Of a DNA stretch of 64,000 nucleotides, positions 1-12,315 are shown in pieces. The stretch is from DASXPG01 sp036493755. Lineage in GTDB: Bacteria; Gemmatimonadota; Gemmatimonadetes; Gemmatimonadales; JACORV01. The position numbers were made by a program, and so were the translations under genes. Below the pieces are notes generated by a model, which was given only the letters and a program-made list of their open reading frames with translations, was not told the origin of the DNA and did not search any database. Each line of letters starts with the position of its first letter. Within the stretch, counting starts at the first letter, position 1. The DNA lies in NCBI GenBank assembly GCA_036493755.1, contig DASXPG010000139.1, positions 1-64,000 on the forward strand. Reading direction: 5' to 3'.

Positions 1-1440
1 GCCGCCGGCTTTCAATGTCGCGGCGAACACCGCGCCCACCGTTTCGTTGGTCTCGTCGCCGTAGCTGATGACCAGCGCCCGCCGCCGGCGCTCACCGACA
101 AGGGGAACGATGCCCAACGAGTCTTTCACCAGAACCAGCGAGCGCTGCGCGATCTGCTGGGCGAGATCCTGGTGCGCGCGGATGCCCACGATGCCGGCGA
201 TCGCGTCCAGATCGACGAGCCGCTGCCGGAACAGGCCGGTGCGCGCCTTGGCGTCGACGATCCGCTCCACGCTGCTGTCCAGCCGCGCCTCGCTCACCTC
301 GCCCCGCTCGACCGCCTCGACCACGGCGTCGATGGCGGCGTGCGGGTCGGTGGGCATCAGCAGAATGTCGGCGCCGGCCTTGAGGGCCAGCACCGCTGCC
401 TGCGCGGCGCCGTACTTGTTCACGATCGCGCCCATGTTGAGCGCATCGGTGACGATCAGTCCGCCGAACCCGACGTCCTGCCGCAGCAGGGTGTCGAGCA
501 CCATCGGCGACAGCGTCGCCGGCAAGTCGCTGCCGCCGGTGATTCCCGGCATCGCGATATGCGCGCTCATCACCGCGTCCACGCCGGCGCGGGTCGCGAT
601 GCGGAAGGGCACCAGCTCGACGGAATCGAGCCGCGCCCTTCCGGCCATGATCACCGGCAGCGCCAGGTGGGAGTCGGTGCCGGTATCGCCATGGCCGGGG
701 AAATGTTTCGCGGTGGCCAGCATGCCGTGCTCGCGCAGCCCGTGAATGAAGGCCGCACCGAGATCTCCGACGCGCGCCGCATCCTCGCCGTAGGAGCGGG
801 TGTTGATGATCGGATTGGCGGGGTTGTTGTTGACGTCGACCACGGGCGCAAAAACAAAATTGATTCCGGCGGCACGGCCCTCCATCGCAATGATGGCGCC
901 GGTGTCGTAGGCATCCTGCTCGCGGCCGCTCGCGCCCAACGCCATATTGCCCGGGAAGGCCGTGGCCATGCGGATTCGCGAGGCTGGTCCTGATTCCAGG
1001 TCCGCGGCGATGAAGAGCGGCAGCTTCGAGGCGCGCTGCAGGGCGTTGAACTTCGCCGCCAGGTCGTAGGCCGAGCCGCCGAGGCCGACGACGAATCCGC
1101 CCACGCCTTCTTCGCGCACCAGCCGGAGCGCGGCGACCATCGGATCGGCGTCGGCCGACCAGTACTCGCCGCTGAACCAGGGCATCACCAGCTGGCCGGC
1201 CTTTTCCCGCAGCGTCATCGTAGCCAGTGCCGGAATGGCGTCCAGCACTTCGCGCGGCGGCGGCACGGTGAGGTCGGGCAGGGGAATCAGCGCTGCCTCG
1301 ACGGGAGTGTCGGGCATCGGAAAGACCGGCGCCGGCTCGACGCGGCCCGCATGCGCACAGGCGGTTGCGAACAGGAGCGCAAATACGTGGGAACGCGGGA
1401 AGGCAGGAACGTACGAACGTTGCGACCTAACCTGCATCAT
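1..1440 (-). CDS. nagZ: Glycoside hydrolase family 3 beta-N-acetylhexosaminidase (NagZ-like), partial
   Basis: The minus strand is open for 480 codons from ATG at 1440 to the window edge, so the C-terminus is missing. The protein has the GH3 N-acetylglucosaminidase signature KHFPGHGDTGTDSH; its His/Asp pair is known in NagZ to act as general acid/base. Upstream lie the expected GH3 segments (LREKAGQLVMPWF, ITGGSDLPATLSP, TDALNMGAI). The N-terminus is hydrophobic and ends in FATAC, suggesting a lipoprotein. The ATG is preceded by AAGGAG about 12 nt upstream. NagZ removes non-reducing GlcNAc from muropeptides or released glycans. It is divergent from a NamZ-type muramidase, so the pair probably salvages peptidoglycan sugars outside the cytoplasm. 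The family is sure; the export and exact start are inferences. Confidence 0.88.
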   Translation of the reverse strand, partial: MMQVRSQRSYVPAFPRSHVFALLFATACAHAGRVEPAPVFPMPDTPVEAALIPLPDLTVPPPREVLDAIPALATMTLREKAGQLVMPWFSGEYWSADADPMVAALRLVREEGVGGFVVGLGGSAYDLAAKFNALQRASKLPLFIAADLESGPASRIRMATAFPGNMALGASGREQDAYDTGAIIAMEGRAAGINFVFAPVVDVNNNPANPIINTRSYGEDAARVGDLGAAFIHGLREHGMLATAKHFPGHGDTGTDSHLALPVIMAGRARLDSVELVPFRIATRAGVDAVMSAHIAMPGITGGSDLPATLSPMVLDTLLRQDVGFGGLIVTDALNMGAIVNKYGAAQAAVLALKAGADILLMPTDPHAAIDAVVEAVERGEVSEARLDSSVERIVDAKARTGLFRQRLVDLDAIAGIVGIRAHQDLAQQIAQRSLVLVKDSLGIVPLVGERRRRALVISYGDETNETVGAVFAATLKAGG

Positions 1441-1512
1441 CGGGGCTGGGTGCTCCTTGGCTGCCTTCTCGGGCTCGTTCCCCGTTCCCACGTTCCCACG
1501 TTCCAACGTTCC
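1387..1512. repeat. Inverted pair of tandem GTGGGAACG-type repeats between nagZ and namZ
   Basis: The left arm (1387-1421) contains gtgggaacg, cgggaagg, ggaacgtac and gaacgtt units. The right arm (1483-1512) is cgttcccacg repeated, then ccaacgttcc, which is the reverse complement of the same unit. The arms flank about 60 nt holding the divergent start region, and both arms are read as codons of the two lipoprotein N-termini (RSHV appears in both). This looks like one of the window's tandem-arm hairpins. Confidence 0.55.
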
Positions 1513-2634
1513 GTTGTCCTTCCTGGGATCGATGGTCTCCTCACCGATTCGGCGCACCTGCTCGCCGGCAAGCGCATCGGCCTCATCACCAATCAGAGCG
1601 GCATCGACGCACACGGCGTCTCCACGATCGATCGCCTGCAGCACTTCAGGCTTCGCGGTTCGCGCCTGGTTTCTCTTTTCGCCCCAGAGCACGGCATCCG
1701 CGGAAATGCTGCCCCCGGCGCCTCGGTGCACGACACCACCGACAGAGCGACCGGCCTCCCAATCTATAGTCTGTACGGAGCAAATCGAGCGCCGAGCGCG
1801 GCGCAGATGGCGAAGCTCGACGTGCTGGTCGTGGATCTCCAGGATGTCGGCACCCGCACCTGGAGCTACGTCTCGACCACCATCTTTGCGATGCGCGCGG
1901 CGAAGACCGCCGGCAAGCGAATCATCGTCCTCGACCGGCCCAATCCGATTGGCTGCGCGATGCAGGGTCCGATACTCGATACCGCTTTCAGCTCGATGAT
2001 CGGCCCGCTGCCGGTGCCGCTGCGCCATGGCATGACGATGGGCGAGCTGATGCGCTTCGCCAATGCCGAGCTGGGGATCGGCGCCGATCTGGTCGTGGTG
2101 CCGGTCAAAGGATGGCATCGCTGCGAGTGGTTCGACGAGACGGGACTGCCCTGGGTCCCGCCGTCGCCGAACTTGCGCGACCTCGATGCCGTGGCCTGGT
2201 ATCCCGGCACGGTGCTCATCGAGGCGACCAACCTGTCGGTGGGGCGGGGGACGGACGAGGCCTTTCGGGAGATGGGCGCGCCGTGGCTGAAGACCCCGCG
2301 AGAGGCGTATGGCTATCCCAACGGTGACACTCTCGAACACGTCACCTTTACCCCGCACGCGCCGGGAGACGGCAAGTATGACGGTGTCAGCTGCGCCGGG
2401 GTGCGGTTCTGGCGCAACAATCGTCGTTATGCCGGCGGTCCCATCCTCGAGGTCATCAGGGTGTTACGATTGCTGGCCCAATCCAATCGGGATTCGCTGC
2501 GCGTAGACTCGAGCATGATGACGACGCGATTCGGCCGGGCCTGGAATGCCGATTCGGCCCTGGCGTGGGCCAGCGACCAGAGGGCCCTGGCCGCCTTTCG
2601 GATCCGAGTCCGGCCCTACCTTCTGTATCTATGA
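1420..2634 (+). CDS. namZ: DUF1343 exo-beta-N-acetylmuramidase (NamZ-like), lipoprotein
   Basis: The DUF1343 signature blocks appear in order: GKRIGLITNQSGID, LFAPEHGIRG, VVDLQDVGTRTWSY, VLDRPNPIG, PLRHGMTMGEL, PPSPNLRDLD and TNLSVGRGT. Members of this family (GH171) release MurNAc from the non-reducing end of peptidoglycan fragments, complementing NagZ, which is encoded divergently here. About 404 residues is normal. The start is uncertain. TTG at 1420 gives a basic n-region followed by WVLLGC, a possible lipobox; GTG at 1450 is an alternative; the longest reading (ATG 1351) would overlap nagZ deeply and has no signal sequence. The family call is firm; substrate and export are inferred. Confidence 0.87.
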   Translation: MRPNLHHRGWVLLGCLLGLVPRSHVPTFQRSVVLPGIDGLLTDSAHLLAGKRIGLITNQSGIDAHGVSTIDRLQHFRLRGSRLVSLFAPEHGIRGNAAPGASVHDTTDRATGLPIYSLYGANRAPSAAQMAKLDVLVVDLQDVGTRTWSYVSTTIFAMRAAKTAGKRIIVLDRPNPIGCAMQGPILDTAFSSMIGPLPVPLRHGMTMGELMRFANAELGIGADLVVVPVKGWHRCEWFDETGLPWVPPSPNLRDLDAVAWYPGTVLIEATNLSVGRGTDEAFREMGAPWLKTPREAYGYPNGDTLEHVTFTPHAPGDGKYDGVSCAGVRFWRNNRRYAGGPILEVIRVLRLLAQSNRDSLRVDSSMMTTRFGRAWNADSALAWASDQRALAAFRIRVRPYLLYL

Positions 2635-2667
2635 CCCACTTGCGCCCTGCCAACGGGTCACAAGTGG
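2632..2667 (+). terminator. Possible 3' structure after namZ
   Basis: The segments tgaccc (2632) and ccacttg (2636) are followed by their complements gggtca (2655) and caagtgg (2661). The order is A-B-A'-B', so only one hairpin can form unless a small pseudoknot folds. TACTTTT follows. It could be a weak terminator between namZ and the next gene; stems are only 5-7 bp. Confidence 0.25.
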
Positions 2668-2688
2668 TGCTACTTTTGACGGCTAGTC

Positions 2689-3468
2689 ATGGACCTTCGG
2701 CGCGTCACGATTCTCCCTGAGCCCCTCAAGCGTGTCTTCCTTGAGCTGATCGACCCGATCGCCGACCGGCTGATCGAGGCCGGTCTGACGCCTAACCGTA
2801 TCACCACCATTTCGGCACTCATCCTGTTCGTCTCCGGAGCCGCCTTTGGTTTCGGGCATCTGCATCTGGGCGGCGGGCTGCTGCTGGCATCGGGATTTTT
2901 CGATCTGCTGGACGGCAAAGTGGCGCGGCGGGGCGGGATGTCGTCGACATTCGGCGCATTCTACGACTCGGTGATGGATCGCTGGGGCGAAGGTATCCTC
3001 TTCACCGGCATCGCCATCTACTATATGACGTCGGCGATCCGCTCCTACGGCAACCGGGAGCCGGTGCTCGCGCTCGGTCTATGCTTCGCGTGCCTCATCG
3101 GCTCGTACATGGTGTCCTATACGCGGGCTCGCGCCGAAGGGGTGGGAATCGAAGCCAAGGTCGGCATGGCGCAGCGCGCCGAGCGGATCGTCTTCCTCGG
3201 CGGCGCGACGCTGTTTTTCGGCTCCGGCCCGCATGGCTGGCTGCTCCTGTTCATTCTTGCCGCGCTCAGCCTGGTCAGCTGGATCACGATGGTCCAGCGG
3301 ATCTATCACGTGTACTCCATCACCAAGGACGAGTCACTGAGTGTCGTCGCGCGCGCCGCTACCCATCCGACGCCGGTCGCCCCGGCCCCGGTAGGACGGC
3401 CCAACGCCGCGCCCGCCGACGCGAAGGCATCGCTCGCCCTTCCCGAAACCGCGGTCAAGGGAACCTGA
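2689..3468 (+). CDS. CDP-alcohol phosphatidyltransferase, probable phosphatidylinositol-phosphate synthase
   Basis: A 259-residue multi-pass membrane protein with the complete CDP-alcohol phosphotransferase motif: D72-LL-D75-G76-KV-A79-R80, then G89-x3-D93-x3-D97. The four Asp bind the two metal ions and D97 is the catalytic base in the family. The enzyme exchanges CMP of CDP-diacylglycerol for an alcohol. The next gene, 1 nt away, makes inositol phosphate, so inositol-1-phosphate is the likely acceptor. The same pairing is known for phosphatidylinositol-phosphate synthase in Actinobacteria and Bacteroidetes. The C-terminal 45 residues are Ala/Pro-rich and probably unstructured. Phosphatidylglycerophosphate synthase is the main alternative. 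Confidence 0.8.
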   Translation: MDLRRVTILPEPLKRVFLELIDPIADRLIEAGLTPNRITTISALILFVSGAAFGFGHLHLGGGLLLASGFFDLLDGKVARRGGMSSTFGAFYDSVMDRWGEGILFTGIAIYYMTSAIRSYGNREPVLALGLCFACLIGSYMVSYTRARAEGVGIEAKVGMAQRAERIVFLGGATLFFGSGPHGWLLLFILAALSLVSWITMVQRIYHVYSITKDESLSVVARAATHPTPVAPAPVGRPNAAPADAKASLALPETAVKGT

Positions 3469-3469
3469 G

Positions 3470-4789
<1,320 letters not shown>

Positions 4790-4795
4790 CGATTG

Positions 4796-7216
<2,421 letters not shown>

Positions 7217-7230
7217 TTCTCCAGCCGGTT

Positions 7231-7236
7231 TATAAT
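7231..7236 (+). promoter_or_regulatory. -10 element TATAAT, leaderless promoter for the microprotein-copA operon
   Basis: A perfect TATAAT ends 7 nt before ATG 7244, so transcription should begin at or next to the start codon. No clear -35 is seen. Confidence 0.6.
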
Positions 7237-7243
7237 TGAAGGC

Positions 7244-7363
7244 ATGACAGCGACCCGGGTGATCGTCACGCTGATGGGATTGGCGGCGATCGCCTGGGTC
7301 CTCTGGTATTTTCTGGCCACCCCACGCCCCGCGCACCTCGCACCACGCCCCCCTTCGCCATGA
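7244..7363 (+). CDS. 39-residue single-pass membrane microprotein
   Basis: ATG 7244 opens a 39-codon frame beginning MTATRVIVTLMG, with one hydrophobic segment (about residues 6-24, ending WVLWYFLA), then a Pro/Arg-rich tail. The stop overlaps the copper ATPase start as ATGA (7360-7363), which implies translational coupling. A perfect -10 box lies directly upstream. I do not recognise the family. It is about the size of small membrane partners of P-type ATPases and of CcoS-like oxidase assembly factors, but shows no CcoS signature. A role with the ATPase is inferred from coupling only. Confidence 0.55.
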   Translation: MTATRVIVTLMGLAAIAWVLWYFLATPRPAHLAPRPPSP

Positions 7364-9912
7364 GCACCCGTTTCATCTTCCCCGTCACCGGCATGCATTG
7401 CGCCGGCTGCGCCGCGAGCGTGCAGAAGCGCCTCGCCGCGGTCCCGGGGGTGAAGGGTGCCGCGGTCAATCTCGCGACCCGCAAAGCCACGGTGGACTGG
7501 GAAGGCAACGGCGGCGCGGCGCCGCTTTTTGTCGACGCCGTCCGCTCGGCGGGCTACGACGTCGCCACCGAGGTGATCACGGCGCCGGTGTCGGGGCTGC
7601 GCTTTTCGCCCACATCGAGGCTCGAGGCCGCGGTCGCGGCCGTCCCCGGCGTCCAGTCGGTGCAGGTGAATCCCGCCGCCGAAACGGTGCGCGCGGTGGT
7701 GGTGACGGGGCTCGCCGGCGCTGAGGCAATCGCGGACGCGGTACAGGGTGCCGGCTTCGTCCTCTCGGCGCCGATCGCCGCCGATGATCCCGCCCTGCGC
7801 GAGCAACAGGCGTTGGCGAGAGAACGGCGCGAAGTGGGATGGCGCGCGCTGATCACGCTCTTCGCCGCCGCGATTGCGATGACGTTGTCGATGCCGCTCA
7901 TGGCCTCCTCGGCGATGCGTTCCACCGATCTCTTCAGCCGGCTGATGATGCCGCTGACCCGGACGGTTCAGCGGCTCGCGCCGCCGCTCTTCATCCTCGA
8001 GCCGGGCACGCTGCGCTGGCTGCTGTTCGCCGTGACGCTGCCGGCGGTGCTCTGGGCCGGCGGGCGGATCTTCACGGCAGCCTGGCGCGGCTTTCGTCAT
8101 CGCAGCGCCGACATGAATACGCTGGTCAGCGTCGGGGTCAGCGCCGCGCTGCTCTATTCGGTCGCCGCGACCGCGATTCCGGGCGTCTTCACCGATGCCG
8201 GACTCCCCGCCGATGTGTACTACGAAGCCGTCACCATGATTCTTGGCCTGGTGCTTCTGGGCCGCTGGCTCGAGGCCTGCGCCAAAGGCCGCGCCGGTGA
8301 TTCGTTGCGCCGGCTCGCCGAGCTGGGGGCAAAGACGGCGTGGGTGGTGCGCGGCGGGGAAGAGCTGGAGATCCCGGCCGCCGAAGTTGCGGTGGGCGAC
8401 CTGGTCCAGGTTCGGCCCGGCCAGCGGATTCCGGTGGACGGTCGCGTGACCGAAGGCCAGTCGCCGGTGAACGAGTCGATGCTGACCGGCGAGCCGATCC
8501 CGGTCGCCAAGTCTCTCGGCAGCGACGTCTACGCGGGAACGCTGAACACCACCGGAGGGCTGATCTTCGAGGCCACCGGCGTGGGTCCGGCAACGGCATT
8601 GGCGCGCATCGTCAGGCTGGTCGAAGAAGCGCAGGGAAGTCGCGCTCCCGTGCAGCGGCTGGCGGATCGGGTCGCCGGGATCTTCGTCCCGGTCGTCATC
8701 TCGCTGGCGATCGCGGCATTCGTGATCTGGTTCGACGTGGGCCCGTCGCCGCACTTCCTCAATTCGACCGTCGTTTTCGTCACCGTGCTGATCATCGCCT
8801 GCCCTTGCGCGATGGGCCTGGCGACGCCGACCGCGATCATGGTCGGCACCGGCCGCGGTGCGGAAGAAGGCGTGCTGGTGAAGGGGGGCGCGGCGCTGGA
8901 GGCGGCGGGGACCGTCACCGCGGTCGTCCTCGACAAGACCGCCACGATCACGGAAGGCCGGCCTGCGGTGACCGACGTCATCGTGAGCCGGCGGGCGGAC
9001 GGGCCGGCGGGCAGCGAGCCCGAGTTCACCGAGGACGAGGTCGTCCGGATCGCGGCGGCGGTCGAGCGCTGGTCGGAGCATCCGCTGGCGGCGGCGATCG
9101 TGCGCGAGGCGGAGGTCCGGAGCCTGACGGTGCCGACCGCGGCGCTCTTCAACGCGGTCGAGGGACGCGGAGCGGCAGCGACGGTCGATGGCCGGCAGGT
9201 CATGGTGGGAAGCGCCGCATTTCTCATCGAGAGCGGCGTCGACATTGGCCCGCTGACCGATGCGATCGACCGGCTCGCGGCACGCGCGCGGACGCCGGTG
9301 CTCGTCGCGGCGGACAACAAACCGGTCGGGCTGCTTGGCCTCGCCGACCCGATAAAGCCCACGGCGGTGGCGGCGGTCCGGCAGATGCGGAAGATGGGCT
9401 ATCACCTCGTCATGGTCACCGGCGACATCCGCAAAGCGGCGATCGCCGTGGCGGGCGAGGTCGGGATCGACGAGGTCGAGCCGCAACTTCTCCCGGGCGG
9501 CAAGGTCGAAATCGTCAGGCAGCTGCAGCGCTCGGGCTACAAGGTCGCGATGGTCGGCGACGGCATCAACGACGCCCCGGCTCTCGCTGCCGCCGACGTC
9601 GGCGTGGCCATCGGCACCGGGACGGATGTGGCCATCGAGGCCGCCGATCTCCTGCTGATGCGGGGCGACCTGAGCTCCCTCGTGGCGGCACTGGAACTGT
9701 CGCGCCGGACCCTCCGTACGGTGCGACAGAACCTGTTCTGGGCCTTCGCCTACAATGTGGTCGGGATCCCCGTGGCGGCGGGTGCGCTCTTTCCGGTGTG
9801 GGGAGTGCTGCTCTCGCCGGTCTTCGCGAGTGCCGCGATGGCGCTGTCGTCGCTCACGGTGGTGTCGAACAGCTTGCGCTTGAGGCGATTCAGGCCGACC
9901 CTGTCCACCTGA
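7360..9912 (+). CDS. copA: Heavy-metal (copper-type) P1B ATPase
   Basis: 850 residues. An N-terminal metal-binding HMA domain carries GMHCAGC (C14/C17). A second HMA-like domain (about residues 75-135) has lost its CxxC. The transmembrane metal site is CPC (C481-P-C483) followed by AMGLATP, as in Cu+ exporters. The phosphorylation site reads D525-KTAT instead of the near-universal DKTGT. Other catalytic motifs are intact: TGE (MLTGEPIPV), SEHPL, MVTGD and GDGINDAPAL. The enzyme should export Cu+ or load a cuproenzyme in the envelope. It is coupled to an upstream microprotein. The Ala in DKTAT is the oddity; activity may be altered, but all other elements argue for function. Confidence 0.93.
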   Translation: MSTRFIFPVTGMHCAGCAASVQKRLAAVPGVKGAAVNLATRKATVDWEGNGGAAPLFVDAVRSAGYDVATEVITAPVSGLRFSPTSRLEAAVAAVPGVQSVQVNPAAETVRAVVVTGLAGAEAIADAVQGAGFVLSAPIAADDPALREQQALARERREVGWRALITLFAAAIAMTLSMPLMASSAMRSTDLFSRLMMPLTRTVQRLAPPLFILEPGTLRWLLFAVTLPAVLWAGGRIFTAAWRGFRHRSADMNTLVSVGVSAALLYSVAATAIPGVFTDAGLPADVYYEAVTMILGLVLLGRWLEACAKGRAGDSLRRLAELGAKTAWVVRGGEELEIPAAEVAVGDLVQVRPGQRIPVDGRVTEGQSPVNESMLTGEPIPVAKSLGSDVYAGTLNTTGGLIFEATGVGPATALARIVRLVEEAQGSRAPVQRLADRVAGIFVPVVISLAIAAFVIWFDVGPSPHFLNSTVVFVTVLIIACPCAMGLATPTAIMVGTGRGAEEGVLVKGGAALEAAGTVTAVVLDKTATITEGRPAVTDVIVSRRADGPAGSEPEFTEDEVVRIAAAVERWSEHPLAAAIVREAEVRSLTVPTAALFNAVEGRGAAATVDGRQVMVGSAAFLIESGVDIGPLTDAIDRLAARARTPVLVAADNKPVGLLGLADPIKPTAVAAVRQMRKMGYHLVMVTGDIRKAAIAVAGEVGIDEVEPQLLPGGKVEIVRQLQRSGYKVAMVGDGINDAPALAAADVGVAIGTGTDVAIEAADLLLMRGDLSSLVAALELSRRTLRTVRQNLFWAFAYNVVGIPVAAGALFPVWGVLLSPVFASAAMALSSLTVVSNSLRLRRFRPTLST

Positions 9913-9925
9913 TTCCGGAGCTGCC

Positions 9926-11074
9926 ATGCGTCTCGCCCCGTCGGTCCTCGCCCTTTCACTCACCGTCGCTGTCGCCGTTCCCGCTGCCGCCCAGAGCGGT
10001 GCCTATGTCGTCAGGCTCGGCACCGACACGCTGGCCGTCGAGAAGTTCACCCGCACCGCCAACCGGATCGAAGGCGAGATGGTGAGCCACGTGGGACGGG
10101 TCACGATCCGGCGCTACAGTTTCGACTTTGACCGCTCGCTCACGCCGGTGAAGGGCGAGGTGACGGTATTGCGGCCGGGCGCCGAGACGGGCGCGCCGGT
10201 GCAGCACATGCTGGCGACCTTCCAGGGCGATTCGGTTTTCTCGGAGATCACCCGCGATACCGCGACGACGCGGCGGCGGGTCGGGCTCACCCACGGCGCG
10301 ACGATCCTGCCGGGGGGACCGTACGGCCTCTATGAAATCATGCTGGCGCGCGCGCTGCGAGGCTCGGACAGCACGAGTTACCTGGCCTACGGCATCGGCT
10401 CGCCGCAGCCGACGCCGATGTCGGCCTGGCGTCTGAGCAGAGATTCGGTCGCCTGGGCCACTCCGTGGGACGTTTATCACGCGAAGCTCGATCGCGAGGG
10501 CCGCATCATCGGCTCGATCCCGCAGGGCGGAACGCAGCAGTGGTCGATCGAGCGCGTCGCGAGCCTCGACACGCGCGCCATCGCCACCCGCTGGGCCGCG
10601 ACGGAAAAGCCTGACCAGACGGTGCTGACGCTGTCACCGCGCGACACGGTCCGCGCCACGGTGGGTGGTGCGCAGCTGATGATCGACTACGGCCGCCCCA
10701 CCAAGCGCGGGCGGACCATCTTCGGTACCGTCGTGCCGTGGGGATCCACATGGCGCACCGGCGCGAACGCCGCGACGCAGTTCCGCACCGACAAGGCGTT
10801 GGAGATGGGCGGCATCGTCGTGCCCGCCGGTTTTTACACGCTCTGGAGCATTCCCACACCGACCGGCTGGCAGCTCGTCATCAATGGTGAGACGGGTCAG
10901 TGGGGCACGGAACACAAGGATAATCGCGACCTCTTTCATCTGCCGATGCAGGTCGGCAGCACACCGAGGCCGGTCGAGCAGTTCACCATCAGCGTCGCGC
11001 CATCGGGATCGGGCGGGACGCTCGTTCTGGAATGGGACACGACCCGGGCGACCATGCCGTTCGCGGTCCGGTAG
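9926..11074 (+). CDS. Secreted DUF2911 protein, copy 1
   Basis: 382 residues with a Sec signal peptide ending VPAAAQ. The N-terminal half is a conserved region shared with the next gene (RLGTDTLAVEKFTRTANRIEG). The C-terminal half is DUF2911: MIDYGRPTKRGRTIFG, VVPWGSTWRTGANAATQFRT and VPAGFYTLWSIP. DUF2911 is common in secreted proteins of Bacteroidetes, Gemmatimonadota and Acidobacteria, and its function is unknown. The gene starts 14 nt after copA. Together with the adjacent paralogue it looks like a tandem duplication. The strict conservation of Trp, Gly and Tyr/Phe suggests a beta-rich fold, but no catalytic site is evident. Confidence 0.85.
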   Translation: MRLAPSVLALSLTVAVAVPAAAQSGAYVVRLGTDTLAVEKFTRTANRIEGEMVSHVGRVTIRRYSFDFDRSLTPVKGEVTVLRPGAETGAPVQHMLATFQGDSVFSEITRDTATTRRRVGLTHGATILPGGPYGLYEIMLARALRGSDSTSYLAYGIGSPQPTPMSAWRLSRDSVAWATPWDVYHAKLDREGRIIGSIPQGGTQQWSIERVASLDTRAIATRWAATEKPDQTVLTLSPRDTVRATVGGAQLMIDYGRPTKRGRTIFGTVVPWGSTWRTGANAATQFRTDKALEMGGIVVPAGFYTLWSIPTPTGWQLVINGETGQWGTEHKDNRDLFHLPMQVGSTPRPVEQFTISVAPSGSGGTLVLEWDTTRATMPFAVR

Positions 11075-11093
11075 CTTCGGGCCGGTGGGCTGA

Positions 11094-11122
11094 TAAATTG
11101 GGGGGCGAGATCATCGCCCCCC
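11094..11122 (+). promoter_or_regulatory. Promoter-like TAAATT followed by a 9-bp G/C hairpin
   Basis: TAAATT (11094-11099) is followed directly by a perfect hairpin: GGGGGGCGA (11100-11108), loop gatca, TCGCCCCCC (11114-11122). No T-run follows, so it is not a canonical terminator. It would form the 5' end of the leader of the second DUF2911 gene, possibly as an mRNA-stabilising structure. Confidence 0.45.
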
Positions 11123-11145
11123 TCACTGTCTCCGGGAGCCTTACG

Positions 11146-12315
11146 ATGCGTCGAATCCCCGTCTTCGCCGCCTTCCTTAGCGCCGCGCTCGCTGCACCCG
11201 CGCTCGCGCAGCAGAGCGGCACCTTCCTCATCCGGCTGGGCCGCGACACCACCGCGGTGGAGCAATTCAACAGGACGGCAACGCATCTGGAGGGAGACGG
11301 CCTGTACCGGCAGCCCCGGACCGTCGTGCGCCATTTCAGCATCGACTTCGGCGCCGATGGCCGGCCAACCCACGCGGAAATCGTGACCCGCATCCCTGGT
11401 GCTCCGGCGAGCGCTGCTCCGGTGCAGCGGATCGTGATGACCTTCACCCGCGACTCGGTCGTCGCCGAGAACCGGCGCGATACCAGCACCGTCACGCGCC
11501 GCCTCGCGGCTCCGCAGGGCGTGCTGCCGATCTGGGGGAATGCAGCCTCGTCATTCGTGATGTTCGAGATGATGGTCGGCAAGCTGCGCGCGGCGCGAAA
11601 CCCCGACAGCCTGGCCATTCCGATGTACGGCGGCGGGACGTCGATCCAGACCTGGGGCATCAAGCCAATGGGCCGCGACTCGGTCTGGCTCTACGACGCC
11701 AACGACGTCTTCCATGCGAAGGTCGATGGAAACGGCCGCATACTGGGCGCGGTGCCGCTCAGCGGGACGCAACAGTTCTCGGTCGAGCGGATCGCCAGTG
11801 CCGATATCAATGCGCTGGCCGCCTCCTTCGCGGCGCGCGACCAGTCGGGCCAGTCGCTCGGCCTGCTCTCGCCGCGGGACACGGTGCGCGCCACCGTCGG
11901 CGGCGCGGCGCTGATGATCGATTACAGCCGCCCGGCGAAGCGGGGCCGCACCGTTTTCGGCAGCACCGTGGTGCCGTGGGGCGAGATCTGGCGCGTCGGC
12001 GCCAATGCCGCCACGCAGTTCCGCACCGACAAGGCGCTCGAAATCGGCGGCGTCACGCTGCCGGCCGGCTTCTACACGCTGTGGGCGATTCCATCGCCGA
12101 CGACCTGGAGGCTGGTGATCAACAGCCAGACGGGGCAGTGGGGAACGGCGCACGATCCGAGCAAGGATCTGTACTCGCTCGACATGGGCGTCGCCGCGCT
12201 GGGACAGGCAGTCGAGCGCTTCACGATTTCCGTCACGCCGAGCGGGTCCAACGGCGGCGTGATCAACCTCGACTGGGATACGACGCGTGCGTCGATCCCG
12301 TTCACTGTGCGCTGA
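11146..12315 (+). CDS. Secreted DUF2911 protein, copy 2
   Basis: 389 residues from ATG 11146, chosen because it begins a clean signal peptide (MRRIPVFAAFLSAALAAPAL, cleavage after ALAQ). The layout is the same as the upstream gene: RLGRDTTAVEQFNRTATHLEG in the N-terminal half, and MIDYSRPAKRGRTVFG, VVPWGEIWRVGANAATQF and LPAGFYTLWAIPSP in the DUF2911 half. The two paralogues have clearly diverged across their length, so the duplication is not recent. Function is unknown; the protein is periplasmic or secreted. The next gene begins within its stop codon. Confidence 0.85.
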   Translation: MRRIPVFAAFLSAALAAPALAQQSGTFLIRLGRDTTAVEQFNRTATHLEGDGLYRQPRTVVRHFSIDFGADGRPTHAEIVTRIPGAPASAAPVQRIVMTFTRDSVVAENRRDTSTVTRRLAAPQGVLPIWGNAASSFVMFEMMVGKLRAARNPDSLAIPMYGGGTSIQTWGIKPMGRDSVWLYDANDVFHAKVDGNGRILGAVPLSGTQQFSVERIASADINALAASFAARDQSGQSLGLLSPRDTVRATVGGAALMIDYSRPAKRGRTVFGSTVVPWGEIWRVGANAATQFRTDKALEIGGVTLPAGFYTLWAIPSPTTWRLVINSQTGQWGTAHDPSKDLYSLDMGVAALGQAVERFTISVTPSGSNGGVINLDWDTTRASIPFTVR

